Assembly: GCF_026625785.1 (NCBI RefSeq)
Contig: NZ_CP113063.1
Span: forward strand, 3,906,001 to 3,970,000
DNA length: 64,000 bases
Source of the DNA: Gordonia sp. SL306
GTDB lineage: Bacteria; Actinomycetota; Actinomycetes; Mycobacteriales; Mycobacteriaceae
Direction: 5' to 3'
Each line of letters begins with the position of its first letter. The first letter of the stretch is position 1. Shown in pieces: positions 61,043-64,000 of the stretch. Under the pieces are notes generated by a model. The model did no database searches. It was not told the origin of the DNA and saw nothing but the letters and a program-made list of their open reading frames with translations. The position numbers and the translations under genes are program-made.

Positions 61043-61888
61043 TCAGTGCGTGATTGCTTCGCGAAACGACTGGTCCTTGAGGAACAGCGAGGTGTGATCG
61101 GCGCCCATGTGGGTCCACTTGAGGTTCAGGCCGCCGTCCACGAGAAGGGTTTGCCCGGTGATGTAGCTGGAGAGGTCGGACAGGAGGAACAGGATGGCAC
61201 CGGCCTGCTCCTCGGGGCGGCCGCGGCGCCCCATGGCGATGGCACGACGATCACGGTCCGCGTCGTCGTCGACATAGGTCAGCGAGGCGGGCGTCGCGGT
61301 CACGCCGGGCGCGACGGCGTTGACCCGGATGTCATCGATGGCCAACTCCACGGCCATGGTTCGCGTTGCCGCGACCAGGGCAGCTTTGGCGGTGCCGTAA
61401 CCGATGTGGAACGGTGCGGTGTTCATGCCGCTGATCGACGAGATCGAGACGATCGAGCCCGGCAGGCCCTGCGACTTGAGTTCGGCGGCAACGGCCTGAC
61501 TCATGAAGAACATCGTCTCGAGGTTCTGGGTGAACAGGTCGCGCCAATCCTCGCGGGTGACCCGGGTCGCCGGCATCCAGGTGGTGGGCGCCGCACCGCC
61601 CGCGACATTGACCAGCCCGTACAGCGTGCCGTCGGTGATCCGTACCTGGTCCATCACCGCGGCGATGCCATCGTCGGTGGAGGCGTCGGCGCTCACCGGG
61701 ATGATCGAGAGTCCCTCGGCGACAAGCGGTGTGATGTGCGTGTCCAGGTTCTCCTTCGAGCGGCTCACCGCGATGACGGTTGCGCCTGCCTCGGCCACCA
61801 TCTTGGTCACCGTGGTGCCGATGCCACCACCCGCTGCGCCGGAGACGATGATGATCCGGCCGGTCAGGCCGACAACATTGTTCTCCAT
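61043..61888 (-). CDS. short-chain dehydrogenase/reductase
   Basis: This 281-residue SDR has VSGAAGGGIGTT, the catalytic Ser in ISSISGMN, and YGTAK. The C-terminal ITGQTLLVDGGLNLKW is also kept. It lies between a propeller protein and a Rieske oxygenase and probably oxidises the alcohol that the oxygenase makes to the ketone used by the Baeyer-Villiger enzyme. The start is ATG 61888, 7 bp after the propeller gene's stop; the longer frame has no family N-terminus. Confidence 0.87.
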   Translation of the reverse strand: MENNVVGLTGRIIIVSGAAGGGIGTTVTKMVAEAGATVIAVSRSKENLDTHITPLVAEGLSIIPVSADASTDDGIAAVMDQVRITDGTLYGLVNVAGGAAPTTWMPATRVTREDWRDLFTQNLETMFFMSQAVAAELKSQGLPGSIVSISSISGMNTAPFHIGYGTAKAALVAATRTMAVELAIDDIRVNAVAPGVTATPASLTYVDDDADRDRRAIAMGRRGRPEEQAGAILFLLSDLSSYITGQTLLVDGGLNLKWTHMGADHTSLFLKDQSFREAITH

Positions 61889-61895
61889 GCGGCGA

Positions 61896-63488
61896 TCAGC
61901 GCTCCTTCCGAAGCGCGACGACGCTTCCGTCGGCATCTGCGGAGACGTACAGGGTTCCGTCGGGGCCGGCCGCGATACCCGCGAACGGTCCTTGCGGTCC
62001 GGAGAATGGGACCAATCCGCGCAGCGGCTTGGGCGTCACCCCGGGTGGTGCGCCGACGGGAAGGTCGGTCGCGATGATCTGTCGGCTCTTGGTCTCCAGG
62101 TCGACGTTGACCAGCGACTTGCTCCCGGTGTCGACGATGTAGAGCTGCGACCCGACCACGGTGATCCCCTGCGGCGACTCGAGACCGTCCACGAGGGTGT
62201 CGGTGCCCGAACTCGTCACCGCCGCAACCCGGCCCGCACCCGACTCGGAGACGAGGCAGGTTCCGTCAGCCGCAAACGCGACCCCCATCGGGCGGTCGAG
62301 GCCGCTCGCGAGGACGTCGGCCCGACCCGACTGGACCGAATGCACCTGACCCGTACCGAGATCGGCGACCGCAATCGCCCCGTTCGCCGCGACGGCGACG
62401 CCGTAGAGCTGGTCGAGGCCCTCGACGAGTACCTCGCTCTCGGCGGCGGCCGGCCGGTAGCGCGATACCGTGCCGTTGCCGGCGACGACGAACTCGCCGT
62501 CGCCGGTGGCAGCCATCCCGCGGATGTAGCCGGGGTAGCCGGGGCTGAAAAGCATACCCAGCGTGCCGAGTTCGGCGCCCGGTCGTTTGGCCAGCAGGAA
62601 CGTGCCGTCGGCGATGTACAGGGTGCCGTCCGGACCCACGGTGAGGTCGAGGGGCCAGGTCAGTCCGTCGGCCAGGGCAGTACGAGTGCCGCCGTCGCCG
62701 AGGATCTCGGTGATCTGCCCGGTGAAGCTCGACACGAACAGTCGATCGCCCACGAAGGTGAGGTTGTCGAGACCCGGTGAGAGCTGGGCCACGAGCGTCT
62801 GTGTGCCGTTGCGGGGATCGATTCGCAGGACCTGTCCCGAGGCGACCTGGGTGGACACGATGTTGCCGTCGGAATCGAACTTCACCGAGTCAGGACCGCC
62901 GAGATCGGCTGCGACCCTTTCGGGTTCACCGCCGTCGAGGTCGATGCGCCAGATCTCGTTGGCGCCGAGCAGCGGATAGTAGAGTTTGCCGTCCGGGCCG
63001 ACCTCCATGCCGTTGGGCATGGGCAGATCCTCCAGGAGGATCTTGAGGGCACCCCCGGCGGGATCCAGCTCCATCAGGCGGCCACCGGGCCGGCATTCGT
63101 TGACGAAGAGCCTGCCCTGATGGATTGTGATGCCGTTGGCCCCGGGCAGATCGTCGCGCAGCAACCGGGTGGCGCCGCCCGCTTCGCGCACACTGACCCG
63201 TCCGTCGTAGTACTCGGTCACGTACATGTCCCCGCGCGGGTCGAACGCCACGTCGTCGGGCGCGATGATCTCGCTGCCCTTGGCGCTGACGGTCTCCAGT
63301 GCACCCGATTCGAGGTCGAGGGCGCTGATCTGGCTCCCGGCGACCTGCGCGATGTAGATGCGCCCGTCCGGGCCCGTGCGGATGCCGTTCGCCCCGAACA
63401 GTCGGCTCGGCTCGGTCAGTCGCTCAAGGCGCCAGCCATCGGCGAGTTCGTGCGACGAAGTGCTGGTGTAGCGGGCCGCCTGAGTCAA
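61896..63488 (-). CDS. beta-propeller protein (SMP-30/NHL-type), possible lactonase
   Basis: This 530-residue protein is built of repeated propeller blades with the pattern GPDG-(K/R/T)-(I/L)-Y (for example RTGPDGRIYIA, EVGPDGKLYYP, VGPDGTLYIAD), about eleven in all, probably two propellers or one large one. The family includes SMP-30/gluconolactonase and NHL enzymes, which hydrolyse lactones or bind ligands. Next to a Baeyer-Villiger enzyme, lactone opening is attractive but unproven. It has no signal peptide. The start is TTG 63488: AGGAGG lies 6 nt before it. It is the first gene of the 13-gene minus-strand unit. Confidence 0.8.
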   Translation of the reverse strand: MTQAARYTSTSSHELADGWRLERLTEPSRLFGANGIRTGPDGRIYIAQVAGSQISALDLESGALETVSAKGSEIIAPDDVAFDPRGDMYVTEYYDGRVSVREAGGATRLLRDDLPGANGITIHQGRLFVNECRPGGRLMELDPAGGALKILLEDLPMPNGMEVGPDGKLYYPLLGANEIWRIDLDGGEPERVAADLGGPDSVKFDSDGNIVSTQVASGQVLRIDPRNGTQTLVAQLSPGLDNLTFVGDRLFVSSFTGQITEILGDGGTRTALADGLTWPLDLTVGPDGTLYIADGTFLLAKRPGAELGTLGMLFSPGYPGYIRGMAATGDGEFVVAGNGTVSRYRPAAAESEVLVEGLDQLYGVAVAANGAIAVADLGTGQVHSVQSGRADVLASGLDRPMGVAFAADGTCLVSESGAGRVAAVTSSGTDTLVDGLESPQGITVVGSQLYIVDTGSKSLVNVDLETKSRQIIATDLPVGAPPGVTPKPLRGLVPFSGPQGPFAGIAAGPDGTLYVSADADGSVVALRKER

Positions 63489-63623
63489 GGTGGGCCTCCT
63501 GTCCTGAGGAGAGATCAGTGATGGCGACGGTGTCCTGACGGCCGGTGCGTGTAGGCCGGATGGGCGTGATGCAGGCCACAATTTCGCTCGCGTCGGAGTC
63601 TAATCCGGGAACCGTAAGATTTA

Positions 63624-63650
63624 CAAGTATTACTATCCTTGACAGGATGG
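63624..63650 (+). promoter_or_regulatory. regulon element D (head of the 13-gene unit)
   Basis: It begins CAAGTATTACTATCCTTG and continues into a perfect ATCCT-N4-AGGAT palindrome. It lies about 136 bp before the propeller gene. On the minus strand the TAATACT within it is a possible -10 for that gene. Confidence 0.75.
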
Positions 63651-63725
63651 GAATCACGTTCTCGGCTACGCGCAGTCAGATTATCGAGGGGTGGACGCGG
63701 TGACAGGGCCTTTGCGCCGATGCTC

Positions 63726-63760
63726 GATGACCGTCGCGCAGTATCTGCGCGACGGTCATC
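63726..63760. terminator. perfect 15-bp hairpin of unclear role
   Basis: GATGACCGTCGCGCA and its complement flank a 5-nt loop (GTATC). No T-run follows in either direction, and no gene ends right beside it. It may be a remnant or reinforcing terminator behind prs. Confidence 0.45.
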
Positions 63761-63818
63761 GTCGGTGCGTCACGGCGTCAGATGAGTGGCTTCGGAAGGG
63801 CTGTCGACAACGCACAAA

Positions 63819-63857
63819 AGCGGGCCCTCGCGACGATGGTCGTCGCGAGGGCCCGCT
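63819..63857 (-). terminator. rho-independent terminator of prs
   Basis: A perfect 18-bp inverted repeat surrounds a 3-nt loop, and on the minus strand it is followed by CTTTTG. It starts 25 bp after the prs stop, so it ends prs transcription before the catabolic block. Confidence 0.88.
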
Positions 63858-63882
63858 CTCGTGGGGACTGTGTGTGGGGCGC

Positions 63883-64000
63883 CTACGCGCTGCCGTCGAA
63901 CAGGCTCGTCACCGAGCCGTTCTCGAAGACCTCGCGGATGGTCTGGGCGAGCAGCGGGGCGATCGACAACACCGTCAGGTTCTCGAACCGCTTCTCCTCC
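63883..64000 (-). CDS. prs: ribose-phosphate pyrophosphokinase, C-terminal end (runs off window)
   Basis: Only the last ~39 codons are inside the window. They read EEKRFENLTVLSIAPLLAQT, then IREVFENGSVTSLFDGSA before a TAG stop, a C-terminus very typical of actinobacterial PRPP synthetase. The enzyme makes phosphoribosyl pyrophosphate for nucleotide and histidine synthesis. Its usual downstream neighbour rplY is 42.8 kb away in this window, separated by the catabolic block. Confidence 0.88.
   Translation of the reverse strand, partial: EEKRFENLTVLSIAPLLAQTIREVFENGSVTSLFDGSA

Larger units (their letters stand above)
63489..63882. other. non-coding region between the propeller gene and prs
   Basis: This ~394-bp gap holds, from left to right, the AGGAGG site of the propeller gene, regulon element D (63624-63650), one 15-bp hairpin (63726-63760) and the prs terminator (63819-63857). 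No coding frame with family features is seen, and I found no insertion sequence or integration-site repeat. Confidence 0.7.

Noticed and set aside
60752-62077. A 441-codon open frame on the plus strand
   Set aside because: It runs antisense across three real genes (Rieske, SDR, propeller), which are supported by motifs.
21125-63883. A classical genomic island with integrase and attachment sites
   Set aside because: No integrase, transposase, tRNA or flanking direct repeats could be seen at the edges, although the gene content looks accessory.
1-64000. CRISPR arrays, tRNA or rRNA genes, insertion sequences
   Set aside because: No spaced direct-repeat arrays, cloverleaf-like sequences or transposase motifs were found in any frame.

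Overview
The window looks like chromosome of a high-GC mycolic-acid actinobacterium (Mycobacteriales), most likely Gordonia or a close relative. The evidence is the strong GC bias at third codon positions, tightly overlapping start/stop codons (ATGA, GTGA, TGATG), GTG and TTG starts, several promoters of leaderless type, and a pth/rplY pair together with the 3' end of prs. The genus is an inference; no rRNA is present.

1-21 kb is ordinary chromosome in short operons. It holds the end of an ABC-F ATPase gene with an aldose epimerase, then a galactose locus (galK, galT, a DeoR regulator, and a divergent sodium:solute symporter with a small membrane partner). Next come a secreted SGNH hydrolase, an alpha/beta hydrolase, a second ABC-F gene, a 3-hydroxyisobutyryl-CoA hydrolase, a lipoprotein and prfC. 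A DUF559-type nuclease gene follows, bracketed by two copies of a hairpin repeat. Two FabH-like ketosynthases then flank a PadR regulator and a DrrAB-type exporter. Pth and rplY close the section.

In Mycobacteriales rplY normally lies close to prs. Here about 42.8 kb separates them, and most of that space is catabolic. After an epoxide-hydrolase-like gene, asnB and arsC, 24.3-32.6 kb carries a cluster resembling the Rhodococcus cou hydroxycinnamate pathway: crotonase, acetoacetyl-CoA synthetase-like ligase, hydroxyacyl-CoA dehydrogenase, acyl-CoA ligase, amidohydrolase, MarR regulator and MFS transporter. Two near-identical operator sequences mark its two promoters.

32.7-63.5 kb is a second, larger unit of 28 genes. 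It has a GntR/FCD regulator, two pairs of acyl-CoA dehydrogenases, two crotonases, two acyl-CoA ligases, a MaoC-type dehydratase and an AcuI-type reductase. It also has CaiB and acetyl-CoA hydrolase-type CoA transferases, a CitE-like lyase, five SDRs, a TauD-type dioxygenase, two paralogous NTF2-like proteins, an aldehyde dehydrogenase and a ThDP lyase. A Baeyer-Villiger monooxygenase, a Rieske oxygenase and a beta-propeller protein complete it. Four copies of one ~27-bp sequence sit at the head of every transcription unit in this block, so it appears to be one regulon.

The enzyme content suggests hydroxylation and oxidation of a cyclic compound, ring opening by Baeyer-Villiger oxidation and/or ThDP-dependent C-C cleavage, oxidation to an acid, CoA activation, and beta-oxidation finished by retro-aldol cleavage. 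The substrate cannot be read from the sequence; an alicyclic or terpenoid ketone is my best guess. The window ends in the 3' end of prs, read on the minus strand behind a strong terminator.
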